Counted from the first letter of the stretch, positions 8,533 to 17,098 are shown. The stretch: DNA of 64,000 bases from Devosia sp. (GCF_014860165.1 NZ_JACZKG010000008.1:43012-107011); one strand, 5' to 3'. The notes: generated from the sequence alone by a model not told the origin. A program made the numbers and translations.

Positions 8533-9259
8533 GGCCGGTCTGGGTGACGTCTTCACGGCACAGCCGTCGGCGACGCAGACCGCAACCTTCGTGGCGCTCG
8601 TGGTCGGCATTCTCTCGGCGCTGCTCGGGGTCCGCGTGATGGATTCGTTCATTGCCTTTGCCAGCGACGGCTGGCTGGCGGCCACGCTGTGGAACGGCGT
8701 CGATGTCCTGATCTCGGGCGCCCTGCTGGCGGGCGGCGCCGTGTTCATGCACGAAATCGTCGAGACCCTGGTCGGTGGCGTCCGCTCGATCAACAAGCGC
8801 GTGTCGCCCGCCGGCAAGGGCAATGCCGGCGGACCGGTGACGTCGGGCGCGTCGCTGGCATCGGTGACGACACCGCTGCCGGCCAGCAGCTACACGATCT
8901 CGGTAGACCGAAACGGCCCGGACAGTGGGCGGCTCAAATTCACCAGCGGCAGCGTATCGGTGGACACGACCTGCTGGTGGGACCCGGAGGTCAGGATTGG
9001 CGCCGCCAACTATGCCGGTTGCTCAAAGACCCGCATGGACAGCAAGACCGACACGGTGACCGGCGAAAAGCGCCCGGCCATCTACCTGCCGCAGGCCGTG
9101 GTGCCCGGCACCGGAAACCGGACAATCTTCATCCACGAGGGTCGCGATGCCACCTGGTCGGATGGCTGCATCGTCATCGACCGCGCCGAAATGCTCAAGC
9201 TCTGGACAGCCATTGCGCCGATGGACGGGCGGAACGTCACCGTCAATGTGACGGCGTAG
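8531..9259 (+). CDS. Membrane protein with L,D-transpeptidase-like HxG...SxGC motif
   Basis: Protein of 242 residues with no exact family recognised. Two hydrophobic segments (ATFVALVVGILSALLG and VDVLISGALLAGGAVFM) lie in the first 90 residues. A linker and a strand-rich domain follow. That domain ends in IFIHEGRDATWSDGCIVI, which resembles the His...Ser-x-Gly-Cys active site of L,D-transpeptidases (YkuD or Tlde1-like), with the Cys as the likely nucleophile. Two further Cys (CWWDPE and YAGCSK) could form a disulfide. A role in cell-wall cross-linking or cleavage is an inference from the motif only. It lies just upstream of, and points toward, a tRNA-Ala gene on the other strand. Confidence 0.58.
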   Translation: MAGLGDVFTAQPSATQTATFVALVVGILSALLGVRVMDSFIAFASDGWLAATLWNGVDVLISGALLAGGAVFMHEIVETLVGGVRSINKRVSPAGKGNAGGPVTSGASLASVTTPLPASSYTISVDRNGPDSGRLKFTSGSVSVDTTCWWDPEVRIGAANYAGCSKTRMDSKTDTVTGEKRPAIYLPQAVVPGTGNRTIFIHEGRDATWSDGCIVIDRAEMLKLWTAIAPMDGRNVTVNVTA

Positions 9260-9309
9260 CGGCGCGGCGATGGGCGCCTGCCACAAGAAAACCGATTTGG
9301 CCGGTGAAA

Positions 9310-9385
<76 letters not shown>

Positions 9386-9487
9386 ATTCCATTGGGTCTA
9401 GGGAAGGGCTAACCCGTCCGAAGCGAGGCGGAACCTATTGGATGATCCCTGCCCGCGCAAGTGCCTAAATGACACTTTTTTGTTCAA

Positions 9488-9508
9488 CCGGCTGACAGGG
9501 TCAGCCGG
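9488..9508. terminator. Hairpin downstream of the FYDLN gene
   Basis: Perfect nine-base stem CCGGCTGAC / GTCAGCCGG with a three-base loop. It lies 19 bases downstream of the stop of the FYDLN gene on the minus strand. No T-run follows on either side, so termination is only a possibility. Confidence 0.4.
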
Positions 9509-9526
9509 CCAAAATCTTGTTTCAAA

Positions 9527-9928
9527 TCAACGATCTTCGTCGCCGCCAACGTCGAATCCGAGTTCGTCGTCTTCGTCTTCGTCCTCTTCGAGGAAGACGT
9601 CCGCGTCGTCGTCGCCGAGCTCTTCATCGACCTCGACATCGTCGGTCTCGGGGATTTCCTCGTCGCCGGCTTCCTCGGCATCAGCGTCTTCGAGCGAAAC
9701 GATCTCGGGCGCCGCGACGTCCTCGACTTCTTCTTCGATCTCCTCTTCGTCCTCGTCCACCTTGGCGCGGGCAGCGACAGCCGCCTTGCCGGTCAGGACG
9801 GCTTCGAAATAGGAGCGCGGATAGCTCTTGCCGGTATAGGGGGAGACGATCGGGTCGAGGTTGAGGTCGTAGAACTTCTTGCCCGTTTCGGGATCGGTGC
9901 GTTTTGTGCCGCGTTCGGAACTGGCCAT
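9527..9928 (-). CDS. TIGR02300 / FYDLN acidic-domain protein
   Basis: Small protein of 133 residues of unknown function, characteristic of Alphaproteobacteria. The N-terminal block reads GTKRTDPETGKKFYDLNLDP, giving the family its name, followed by VSPYTGKSYPRSYFE. The second half is almost entirely acidic (long Glu/Asp runs with few other residues) and is likely disordered. The N-terminal GTKR...C pair seen in some members lacks cysteines here. It is divergent from aroA, with a 164-bp gap that presumably holds both promoters. Confidence 0.88.
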   Translation of the reverse strand: MASSERGTKRTDPETGKKFYDLNLDPIVSPYTGKSYPRSYFEAVLTGKAAVAARAKVDEDEEEIEEEVEDVAAPEIVSLEDADAEEAGDEEIPETDDVEVDEELGDDDADVFLEEDEDEDDELGFDVGGDEDR

Positions 9929-10092
9929 CGATGTTCCTCGTCGTAAGGTTTTGCAGGGCGCCAGGCCCCGGTTTGGTCAGTCCGGTTATGGGCAAACCCG
10001 GCCCCTGTCAAACCGAAAATGTGGAGAGCGGGTTCCCGGCTGCCGGGGGTGGTGGCCTTGCCGCGCCAGGCCGTGCTAAAGCCGGCTCGCCC

Positions 10093-11460
10093 ATGACCGA
10101 GATCGCCCCCCCGATTCCAGCCACCAGCGCGCCGCTTGCCAGTCACGGCGCCAGCCCGTTGACGGGGCGATTCACCACGCCGGGCGACACGGCCATTTCC
10201 CATCGGGCGCTGATCCTGGCGGCACTGGCCGTCGGGCACAGCAGCATCGAGGGCCTGAGCGAGACCGGGGACGTACTGGCGACCGCGGCGGCTTTGCGCC
10301 AGCTCGGGATCCGCATCGAGCAGCGCGACGGGGCCTGGCATGTGCATGGGCTGGGCGTGGGTGGACTGCTGGAGCCACAAGGGCCGCTGGAACTGGGGCA
10401 AGCGGGCGCCGGCGCGCCGCTGCTGATAGGGCTTGTGGCGCCCTATCCCTTCGCAACGCGCTTCACCGGCACATCTGCGTCGATAGGCCATTGGCTGCCG
10501 GCGCTGCGCGAGGCGCTGGCACGGATCGGCGCCACGGTGAGCGCGGCGCCGGATGGTGGCCTGCCGCTGACGCTCAAGGGCCCGCGCCTGCCCTTGCCGC
10601 TGACTCATGTGATGGCCGCGCCGTCCGAGGCGATCAAGTCGGCGCTGCTGCTGGCTGGCACCCAGATCGAAGGAACCACCACGATCGTCGAACCGATGGC
10701 GACGGGCGACCACACCGAGAAGCTGCTGGGAGATTTTGGCGGCGCCGTCAGCGTGGTGAGCGATGATGCGGGCGGGGCGACGATCGGTGTCACCGGCCTC
10801 ACCGAATTGCAGCCGCGGCGCGTCGTCGTGCCTGGCGATCCGTCCGCGGCGGCCTATGGACTGGTGGCGGCGCTGATCGTGCCGGGCTCCGACCTGGTGA
10901 TCGAAAACGTGCTGGTCAATCCCCTCCGCACCGGTCTCATCGATACGCTGCTCGAAATGGGCGGCGATATCCAGTTTCTCAACCAGCGCGAAGCCGGCGG
11001 CGAACATGTCGCGGACCTCAGGGTGCGCTCGTCGCGGCTCAAGGGTATTCGGGTCGGCGCCGCCCATGCCGCAGCCATGCTGGACGATATCCCCATCCTC
11101 GCCGTTGCGGCAGCCTATGCCCAGGGTGAGACCGTGATCGAAGGCCTGGGCGCATTGCGCGGGCAGAGCCCCGACCGGCTGGCCGCGACCGCCGCCGGGC
11201 TCGCTGCCAGCAGGGTGACCGTGGCCGAGGGCGAGGACAACCTCACCATTGGTGGTGTCGGCAAGGTCGAGGGTGGCGGGACAGTGCTGAGCCAGGGTGA
11301 CGGCAGCATTGCCATGAGCTTCCTGGTGCTGGGCCTGGCCAGCCACAAGCGTGTTACGCTGGATGATACCAGCGCCATTGAAACGAGCTTTCCGGGCTTT
11401 GTGGCCGCCCTGACCGCAGCGGGCGCGCGGTTCGAACCGGTGAAAGGACAAAAGGGATGA
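10093..11460 (+). CDS. aroA: EPSP-synthase-like protein with lost active site (AroA homolog)
   Basis: Protein of 455 residues at the canonical aroA position before cmk and rpsA, with the two-domain EPSP-synthase scaffold. Family landmarks remain: ISHRALILAALA (35-46), IKSALLLAG (181-189), GDHTEK (205-210), NPLRTGL (276-282), PILAVAAA (334-341), IAMSFLVLGL (406-415) and TSFPGF. Most substrate contacts are changed. GDKS is GDTA at 31-34, so the catalytic Lys and Ser are gone. The GNAxTGxR motif is GQAGAGAP (102-109). The SLxKRPMGR segment is SASIGHWLP. SAQVKS is SEAIKS (178-183), TRDHTEK is TGDHTEK, VKESDR is GQSPDR (357-362), and DHRIAM is DGSIAM (403-408). Asp331, Arg38 and Arg362 are kept. 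The frame is intact, so it is probably expressed but unlikely to make EPSP. It overlaps cmk by four bases. Confidence 0.85.
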   Translation: MTEIAPPIPATSAPLASHGASPLTGRFTTPGDTAISHRALILAALAVGHSSIEGLSETGDVLATAAALRQLGIRIEQRDGAWHVHGLGVGGLLEPQGPLELGQAGAGAPLLIGLVAPYPFATRFTGTSASIGHWLPALREALARIGATVSAAPDGGLPLTLKGPRLPLPLTHVMAAPSEAIKSALLLAGTQIEGTTTIVEPMATGDHTEKLLGDFGGAVSVVSDDAGGATIGVTGLTELQPRRVVVPGDPSAAAYGLVAALIVPGSDLVIENVLVNPLRTGLIDTLLEMGGDIQFLNQREAGGEHVADLRVRSSRLKGIRVGAAHAAAMLDDIPILAVAAAYAQGETVIEGLGALRGQSPDRLAATAAGLAASRVTVAEGEDNLTIGGVGKVEGGGTVLSQGDGSIAMSFLVLGLASHKRVTLDDTSAIETSFPGFVAALTAAGARFEPVKGQKG

Positions 11461-12095
11461 TCATCGCCGTCGATGGACCTGCCGCTTCGGGCAAGGGGAC
11501 GCTGGCCTCGGGCCTGGCCCGGCATTATGGCCTGCCCTATCTCGATACCGGATTGCTCTACCGGGCGGTCGGCCGGGCGGTGGAGGCGTGGGAGAACTCG
11601 CCCGAGTTCGAGCAGCGCGCCATCGCCGCGGCGCAGACATTGGATGAGACCGATATCGAGCCCGAATATCTGCTGTCCGCCAAGATCGGGACGCTCGCCT
11701 CCAAGGTGGCCGTCATCGCCGGGGTGCGGCAGGCGCTGTATGATTATCAGCGCGAATTCGCTACCCAGGAGGGCGGCGCAGTGCTTGACGGCCGCGACAT
11801 CGGCACCAAGATCGCCCCGGAGGCCGATGTCAAACTCTTCATCCAGGCCGACAGCAAGGCGCGCATGGAGCGGCGGGCCCGCCAGTTCGAGGCGCGCGGC
11901 CAGGTGGTTGACCGCTACGCGCTCTATCACCAGATAGAAGAGCGGGATGCGCGCGACATGCTCAATCCCCATGGCGGCTTCTACAAAGCTGATGACGCGC
12001 ACTTGCTCGACACCACGCTTCTCGATATAGAAGCCGCACTCCGCGCAGCCATCGCGATCGTCGATGGGACCATGGCGTCCAAGGCAGGGTCGTAA
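11457..12095 (+). CDS. cmk: Cytidylate kinase
   Basis: Phosphorylates CMP and dCMP with ATP. The protein has 212 residues. The P-loop AVDGPAASGKGTLASGLA is at the N-terminus, followed by the substrate-binding YLDTGLLYRAVGRAV and the block VLDGRDIGTKIAPEADVKLF. The lid region has ERRARQFEARG, and REERDARD is represented by EERDARDM. It overlaps the aroA-like stop codon (ATGA) and lies upstream of rpsA, the usual order in Proteobacteria. Confidence 0.95.
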   Translation: MIIAVDGPAASGKGTLASGLARHYGLPYLDTGLLYRAVGRAVEAWENSPEFEQRAIAAAQTLDETDIEPEYLLSAKIGTLASKVAVIAGVRQALYDYQREFATQEGGAVLDGRDIGTKIAPEADVKLFIQADSKARMERRARQFEARGQVVDRYALYHQIEERDARDMLNPHGGFYKADDAHLLDTTLLDIEAALRAAIAIVDGTMASKAGS

Positions 12096-12261
12096 GACCT
12101 TAATCCAACCTTGGGTGTTTCGGCCCCGGCCATCACCAAGCGAGGCGAGCGGGCCCTACCGCAAATCAACGTTCGATCGGGCGCTCGCGCGCCGGCATTC
12201 CTTTTGGAATGGCGGGCTTTCGGTCTTCAATCTCAAACCCCCGGTGCAACGGAGAAGTTAT

Positions 12262-13974
12262 TTGGCACAGCAAACTGTGACGAAAGAAGATTTTGAATCG
12301 CTGCTGATGGATTCGTTCATCGACAACGAGCCTTTGGAAGGTGCCGTGGTCAAGGGGACCGTGGTTGCCATCGAAAAGGACCTGGCGATCATCGATGTCG
12401 GTCTCAAGACCGAAGGGCGCATCGCGCTCAAGGAATTCGGCCAGGCCGGCCGTGACGGCACCATCAAGGTGGGCTCGATCGTCGAGGTCTATGTCGACCG
12501 CGTCGAGAACGCCATGGGCGAGGCTGTCCTCAGCCGCGAGAAGGCCCGCCGCGAAGAGAGCTGGGTCAAGCTCGAAGTCATGTACAACAACAATGAGCGC
12601 GTTGAAGGCACCATCTTCAACCAGGTCAAGGGCGGCTTCACGGTCGACCTGGAAGGCGCCATCGCCTTCCTGCCGCGTTCGCAGGTGGACATCCGTCCGA
12701 TCCGCGATATCGCGCCGCTCATGAACGTGCCGCAGCCGTTCCAGATCCTGAAGATGGACAAGCGCCGCGGCAATATCGTCGTGTCGCGTCGCGCCATCCT
12801 CGAAGAGTCGCGCGCCGAACAGCGTTCGGAAATCGTGCAGCAGCTCGAAGAGGGTCAGGTTGTCGACGGCGTGGTCAAGAACATCACCGACTACGGTGCG
12901 TTCGTTGATCTCGGCGGCATTGACGGCCTGCTGCATGTCACCGACATCGCATGGCGCCGTGTGAACCACCCGTCCGAAGTGCTGACGATCGGCGAGACCA
13001 TCAAGGTCCAGATCGTGCGCATCAACCACGAGTCGCACCGCATCTCGCTCGGCATGAAGCAGCTGCAGGCCGATCCGTGGGATGGCATCGAAGCCAAGTA
13101 CCCGATCAACGCCAAGTTCACCGGCCGCGTCACCAACATCACCGACTACGGTGCTTTTGTTGAGCTCGAGCCCGGCATCGAAGGCCTGATCCACGTCTCG
13201 GAAATGAGCTGGACCAAGAAGAACGTCCATCCCGGCAAGATCGTCTCGACCTCCCAGGAAGTCGAAGTCGTCGTGCTGGAAGTCGATCCGGACAAGCGCC
13301 GCATCTCGCTGGGCCTCAAGCAGACCCTGGCCAATCCGTGGGAAAGCTTCGCCGAGAAGTTCCCCGTCGGTTCGGTCATCGAAGGCGAAGTCAAGAACAA
13401 GACCGAATTCGGCCTGTTCATCGGCCTCGACGGCGATGTGGACGGCATGGTTCACCTTTCCGACCTCGACTGGCAGAAGTCGGGCGAAGTGGCCCTGGAA
13501 GACTACAACCGCGGTGACATGGTTTCGGCCAAGGTCCTCGATGTTGACGTCGAAAAGGAACGCATCTCGCTGGGCATCAAGCAGCTCGCTGCTGGCGAAG
13601 CTTCGGCTGCCTCGGGCGACACGTCCGAAGCCGGCGGCATCCGCAAGGGCGCTGTCGTCACCGGCACCGTGATCGAAGTCAACGATGGGGGCATTGAAGT
13701 CCGTATCGCCGACAGCGACATGACCGCCTTCATCCGTCGTGCTGATCTCAGCCGCGATCGCAACGACCAGCGCCCGGAGCGTTTCTCCAAGGGCGAAAAG
13801 GTCGACGCGCGCGTCACCCAGTACGACCGCAAGACCTCGCGTATCCAGCTGTCGATCAAGGCACTGGAAATCGCCGAGGAAAAGGAAGCCGTCGCCAATT
13901 ACGGTTCGTCGGATTCGGGCGCTTCGCTCGGCGACATCCTGGGCGCTGCGCTCAAGGGCCGCGAAGAGAAGTAA
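12262..13974 (+). CDS. rpsA: 30S ribosomal protein S1
   Basis: S1 binds mRNA leaders and helps initiation on the 30S subunit. The 570-residue protein has six S1/OB-fold repeats; repeated signatures include GVVKNITDYGAFVDLGGIDG, GRVTNITDYGAFVELEPGIE and GEVKNKTEFGLFIGLDGDVD. The start chosen is TTG at 12262, seven bases after GGAG, giving (M)AQQTVTKEDFESLL, which matches alphaproteobacterial S1. The frame stays open for 66 codons upstream, but that sequence overlaps cmk and is not S1-like. The 166-bp leader after cmk may carry its own promoter or autoregulatory site. Codon use is strongly biased, as expected for a highly expressed gene. Confidence 0.96.
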   Translation: MAQQTVTKEDFESLLMDSFIDNEPLEGAVVKGTVVAIEKDLAIIDVGLKTEGRIALKEFGQAGRDGTIKVGSIVEVYVDRVENAMGEAVLSREKARREESWVKLEVMYNNNERVEGTIFNQVKGGFTVDLEGAIAFLPRSQVDIRPIRDIAPLMNVPQPFQILKMDKRRGNIVVSRRAILEESRAEQRSEIVQQLEEGQVVDGVVKNITDYGAFVDLGGIDGLLHVTDIAWRRVNHPSEVLTIGETIKVQIVRINHESHRISLGMKQLQADPWDGIEAKYPINAKFTGRVTNITDYGAFVELEPGIEGLIHVSEMSWTKKNVHPGKIVSTSQEVEVVVLEVDPDKRRISLGLKQTLANPWESFAEKFPVGSVIEGEVKNKTEFGLFIGLDGDVDGMVHLSDLDWQKSGEVALEDYNRGDMVSAKVLDVDVEKERISLGIKQLAAGEASAASGDTSEAGGIRKGAVVTGTVIEVNDGGIEVRIADSDMTAFIRRADLSRDRNDQRPERFSKGEKVDARVTQYDRKTSRIQLSIKALEIAEEKEAVANYGSSDSGASLGDILGAALKGREEK

Positions 13975-13996
13975 TTCTCTGCCGGCAAAACCATCA

Positions 13997-14024
13997 GGCC
14001 CGCGCTTCACAGCGCGGGCCTTTT
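13997..14024 (+). terminator. Rho-independent terminator of rpsA
   Basis: Perfect ten-base stem GGCCCGCGCT / AGCGCGGGCC with a TCAC loop, followed by TTTT. It begins 22 bases after the rpsA stop. Confidence 0.92.
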
Positions 14025-14093
14025 GCTTTCTAAGCTTGGGTGCTTCCGGGAAAGTGGTGGCCGCGGGTTCGGAAGCGCGGCGAAAGAGTGTCC

Positions 14094-14594
14094 ATGACGA
14101 ATGCAATGCACTGGCGGGCCCTGACCACGCTCGACCTGCCTGTTGTCGAGACCATCGCGGCTGCCGTGCATCCCGATTTTCCCGAGGATGTGGCCGTGTT
14201 TGCCGAAAGGCTGCGGCTCTATCCCGAGGGTGCGCGCCTCTTGGAACTGGATGGCAAGCCATCGGGCTACATCCTGAGCCATCCCTGGCGCTCCCAGGCG
14301 CTGCCCGAACTCAACGCCCTGCTCGGCGCCATTCCTGATAATGCCGACACCTATTACCTGCACGACCTGGCGCTGCTGCCGGCGGCACGGGGCACAGGTG
14401 CGGCCGCCATGATCGTCGGCGATATCCTGCGCCATGCCAGGGCGGTGGGCCTGCCCGAGGCCAGCCTCGTCGCCGTCAACGGCTCGCTGCCATTCTGGTA
14501 CAAGCATGGCTTCCGGGTGCTCAAGGCACCCGCGCTGGATGAGAAACTCCAAAGCTACGAGGGCGCGGCGCGATATATGGTCAAGCGCTTCTGA
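14094..14594 (+). CDS. GNAT-family N-acetyltransferase
   Basis: Protein of 166 residues. The acetyl-CoA binding motif is seen in YYLHDLALLPAARGTGAAAMIVGDILRHAR near residues 82-112, with the R/Q-x-x-G-x-G/A signature as RGTGAA. The C-terminal NGSLPFWYKHGFRVL is typical of the fold. The start follows GAAAGAG by five bases. The acceptor substrate is unknown. It sits alone between the rpsA terminator and sppA. Confidence 0.85.
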   Translation: MTNAMHWRALTTLDLPVVETIAAAVHPDFPEDVAVFAERLRLYPEGARLLELDGKPSGYILSHPWRSQALPELNALLGAIPDNADTYYLHDLALLPAARGTGAAAMIVGDILRHARAVGLPEASLVAVNGSLPFWYKHGFRVLKAPALDEKLQSYEGAARYMVKRF

Positions 14595-14651
14595 CTTGTA
14601 AAACCAGCGAGGCGGCTCTACCCGTCGGCAACGCCCAAGCTTGAGGCCAAG

Positions 14652-15611
14652 ATGACTGACCAGCCCAATCACGAACCCGCCCGCGCGGATGCGCACACCG
14701 TTATTGCCGCCGAGACCTATCGCAAATCGCGTGGTCTATGGCGGGTGCTGGCCTTCATAGCGCTAGCCATGGCCGTGGTGGTGGGTCTGGGGCGTTTCGC
14801 CATGCCCGACAGGCCCGATGGTGACTATGTGGCGCGGCTGGTGATCGATGGCACCATCACCACCGACCGCGCCCGGCTGGAGGCCATTGCCGAGCTTGCC
14901 GAGGACGATGCGGTCAAGGCCGTGATCGTCGCCATCAACTCGCCCGGCGGCACCACGGCGGGCGGGGAAGAGCTCTACGAGGCGCTGGGGCAGTTGCGGG
15001 CGGCCAAGCCCACCGTGGCTGTCATCGGCGAGTTGGGGGCCTCGGCGGCCTATATGACCGCCATTGCCAGTGACCGGATTTTCGCCCGGCGCCTCTCCAT
15101 CGTGGGCTCGATCGGCGTGCTCTACCAGCATGTCAATGCCGGCAAGCTGCTCGAAACGGTCGGCGTCGATCTCGACAAGGTCGCCTCGGGACCGCTCAAG
15201 GCCGAGCCCGATTTCGACGAGCCGATGGATGGCGCCCCGCGCGCCTCGATCGCTGCCCTGGTCGATGACAGCTTCCAGTGGTTCGTCGACGTTGTGGCCG
15301 AACGCCGCGGCCTGACGCGTCCGGCCACGCTCGCTCTGGCCGATGGCCGGATCGTCACGGGAAGGGTCGGGGTGGAAAGCGGGTTGATCGACGCCATTGG
15401 CGGGGAGCTCGAAGCCCTCGACTGGCTCAAAACCGAGCGCGAACTGCCCGGTGATCTCGATATCCGCACGGTGTGGCCGCAGCCCGAACAGGGGTTCGAC
15501 CTCATCGGTACCTTCCTCAATGGCCAGGCGCGTGCCGCGCTCGGACTGCCCGAAGGCCCCATCACGCTTGACGGGCTGGTTTCCCTTTGGCAGGTTGGCT
15601 CTGCCCTCTGA
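14652..15611 (+). CDS. sppA: Signal peptide peptidase SppA (S49), short form
   Basis: Membrane-anchored serine protease that degrades leftover signal peptides. The 319-residue protein has one N-terminal membrane segment ([21 protein letters not shown]), then the S49 core with [18 protein letters not shown] and the nucleophile Ser in [17 protein letters not shown]. The general-base Lys should lie in the [12 protein letters not shown] region. It is the short single-domain form rather than the 600-residue E. coli type. It is first in an sppA-ihfB-lapA-trpF run typical of Hyphomicrobiales. Confidence 0.92.
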   Translation: MTDQPNHEPARADAHTVIAAETYRKSRGLWRVLAFIALAMAVVVGLGRFAMPDRPDGDYVARLVIDGTITTDRARLEAIAELAEDDAVKAVIVAINSPGGTTAGGEELYEALGQLRAAKPTVAVIGELGASAAYMTAIASDRIFARRLSIVGSIGVLYQHVNAGKLLETVGVDLDKVASGPLKAEPDFDEPMDGAPRASIAALVDDSFQWFVDVVAERRGLTRPATLALADGRIVTGRVGVESGLIDAIGGELEALDWLKTERELPGDLDIRTVWPQPEQGFDLIGTFLNGQARAALGLPEGPITLDGLVSLWQVGSAL

Positions 15612-15645
15612 GCAACGGGGTGGACGCCCAGATGCGGAGCCTTTG

Positions 15646-15927
15646 ATGATCAAGTCGGAACTGGTCGAGAAACTCGCGGCGGAAAATCCGCATCTGTTCC
15701 AGCGTGATATCGAAAATATCGTCAATGCCATCCTCGACGAGATCGGGGACGCCATGGCGCGGGGCGACCGGGTCGAGCTGCGCGGCTTTGGTGCCTTTTC
15801 GGTCAAGAACCGACCGGCGCGTGTCGGTCGCAATCCGCGGACCGGCGAGCAGGTCGATGTGGGCGAGAAATACGTGCCGCAATTCAAGGCCGGCAAGGAA
15901 ATCCGCGAGCGGCTCAACCGTTCGTAA
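15646..15927 (+). CDS. ihfB: Integration host factor subunit beta
   Basis: DNA-bending architectural protein of 93 residues. The HU/IHF signature spans [20 protein letters not shown] through [20 protein letters not shown], and the intercalating proline lies in [10 protein letters not shown]. The helical N-terminus [19 protein letters not shown] fits IHF-beta rather than HU. The ATG is preceded by GGAG with six bases between. It follows sppA by 34 bases. Confidence 0.95.
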   Translation: MIKSELVEKLAAENPHLFQRDIENIVNAILDEIGDAMARGDRVELRGFGAFSVKNRPARVGRNPRTGEQVDVGEKYVPQFKAGKEIRERLNRS

Positions 15928-15958
15928 CGGGGCCAGAGCTCCATAGGTTACCAGACGC

Positions 15959-16321
15959 ATGGTCAACAGAATCGTCGGTTGGGTGGTCCTCGTCCCGCTA
16001 TGCCTGGGGCTGATCATCTTTGCCTTGGCCAACCGGCATTTCGTCGTGGTCAATTTCAATCCATTTGCGCCGGTCGAGGGCACGGTGGCGCCCGGCTTTG
16101 GCGTGCCGATGTTCGTCGTTCTCTATGTCGTGCTGCTGGTGGGGGTGCTGCTGGGCGGCACGGCCACCTGGTTTGCCCAGGCAAGCCACCGCCGACGCGA
16201 AAAGCACTGGCGCCGCGAGGCCCATATGCTCAATGGCGAGCTGGAAAAGCTGCGCCGCCACAATGGCCAGGCCAGTTCCGGCCCGCTGGCTGAAGTCGAC
16301 GATCTCCTGGAGCTGCGCTGA
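15959..16321 (+). CDS. lapA: LapA-family inner-membrane protein (DUF1049)
   Basis: Protein of 120 residues with two membrane segments (VVLVPLCLGLIIFALANR and MFVVLYVVLLVGVLLGGTATWF) and a cytoplasmic basic and coiled-coil tail (SHRRREKHWRREAHMLNGELEKLRRH). This is the LapA/YciS layout; in E. coli LapA works with LapB in lipopolysaccharide assembly control. The family is regularly found between ihfB and trpF in this order of bacteria. The six-base gap to trpF suggests one transcript. Confidence 0.82.
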   Translation: MVNRIVGWVVLVPLCLGLIIFALANRHFVVVNFNPFAPVEGTVAPGFGVPMFVVLYVVLLVGVLLGGTATWFAQASHRRREKHWRREAHMLNGELEKLRRHNGQASSGPLAEVDDLLELR

Positions 16322-16326
16322 GCGCG

Positions 16327-16974
16327 ATGGCCGACCCCCTGATCATCAAGATTTGCGGCATCAAGACCCCTGAAATCCTCGAGACCGTCATCGCGTCCGG
16401 GGCCGACATGGTCGGGTTCATGCATTTTTCGCGCTCACCGCGCCATGTGAGCATCGAAGAGATCGCCACGCTGATCTCGGAAGCCCGCGGGCGGATCCAG
16501 ACCTGCGTGGTGCTGGTCAATCCGGACAATAGCTGCGTAGCCGAAGTGGCGGCGCTGGGTCCCGACTGGATCCAGCTGCATGGTCCCGAAACACCGCACC
16601 GCGTGGAGGCCATCCGCGCCGAGGCCGGTGTCGAGATCATGAAGGCGCTGCCTATCGGTTCGGCCGACGACGTGGCCCATGTCGCCGCCTTCGTGGATGT
16701 CGCCGACAGCATCCTGCTCGATGCCAAGCCCCCCAAGGGCGCCGACCGGCCGGGCGGCCTGGGCGAGACCTTCGACTGGAGCCTGCTCAAGGCGCTTGAC
16801 CCGTCCATCCCCTTCATGCTTTCGGGGGGCCTGACGCCGCAGACCGTGGCCGACGCCATCAGCAGCGTACGTCCTTACGGCGTCGATGTGTCATCTGGTG
16901 TCGAAACGGCACCGGGCGTAAAGGACAAGCGGCTGATCGAGGCGTTCATTCGCAACGCACGGGCAGCGGGCTGA
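16327..16974 (+). CDS. trpF: Phosphoribosylanthranilate isomerase
   Basis: Tryptophan pathway enzyme converting phosphoribosylanthranilate to CdRP. It is a 215-residue beta/alpha barrel. The general base Cys lies in IIKICGIKTPEIL and the general acid Asp in SILLDAKPPKGADRPGG. The phosphate-binding end has FMLSGGLTPQTV and GVDVSSGVETAPGVKD. It is followed by trpB after a 124-bp gap containing an inverted repeat, so transcription may be modulated between them. Confidence 0.95.
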   Translation: MADPLIIKICGIKTPEILETVIASGADMVGFMHFSRSPRHVSIEEIATLISEARGRIQTCVVLVNPDNSCVAEVAALGPDWIQLHGPETPHRVEAIRAEAGVEIMKALPIGSADDVAHVAAFVDVADSILLDAKPPKGADRPGGLGETFDWSLLKALDPSIPFMLSGGLTPQTVADAISSVRPYGVDVSSGVETAPGVKDKRLIEAFIRNARAAG

Positions 16975-16990
16975 TACGATCTTCGTGAGA

Positions 16991-17062
16991 CCTCATGGTG
17001 AGCTTGTCGAACCACGAGGTCGGTGCGCACAGACCTCGTCCTTCGACAGGCTCAGGATGAGG
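16991..17062. repeat. Intergenic inverted repeat between trpF and trpB
   Basis: Two 30-base arms at 16991-17020 and 17033-17062 separated by 12 bases. Twenty-five of 30 positions pair by eye. The cores are AGCTTGTCGAA and TTCGACAGGCT. This core belongs to a widespread alphaproteobacterial intergenic palindrome family. In RNA it would form a long hairpin upstream of trpB. Confidence 0.8.
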
Positions 17063-17098
17063 CCTGTGGGAGAACGCCGAGCAAGTTAGGACTTCCCG

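Noticed and set aside
8532..8823. N-terminal extension of the 7972 minus-strand gene to 8823
   Set aside because: The added residues are Ser/Thr/Pro-rich and antisense to two convincing membrane helices of the plus-strand gene.
9541..9760. Short tandem-like repeat (TCGTCGTCTTCG pattern)
   Set aside because: It is simply the acidic Glu/Asp codon run of the FYDLN protein read on the other strand, not an independent repeat or CRISPR.
9793..11451. 552-codon open frame opposite the aroA-like gene
   Set aside because: Low-complexity Arg/Gln/Gly/His product typical of antisense frames in GC-rich DNA; the plus strand carries a recognisable EPSP-synthase fold. I also considered that the aroA-like gene itself might be frameshifted, but landmarks run in order through one frame.
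12166..14262. 698-codon open frame on the minus strand opposite rpsA
   Set aside because: It mirrors the third-position bias of the highly expressed rpsA gene; its product is a His/Asp/Leu-rich string without any domain, and S1 repeats are unmistakable on the plus strand.
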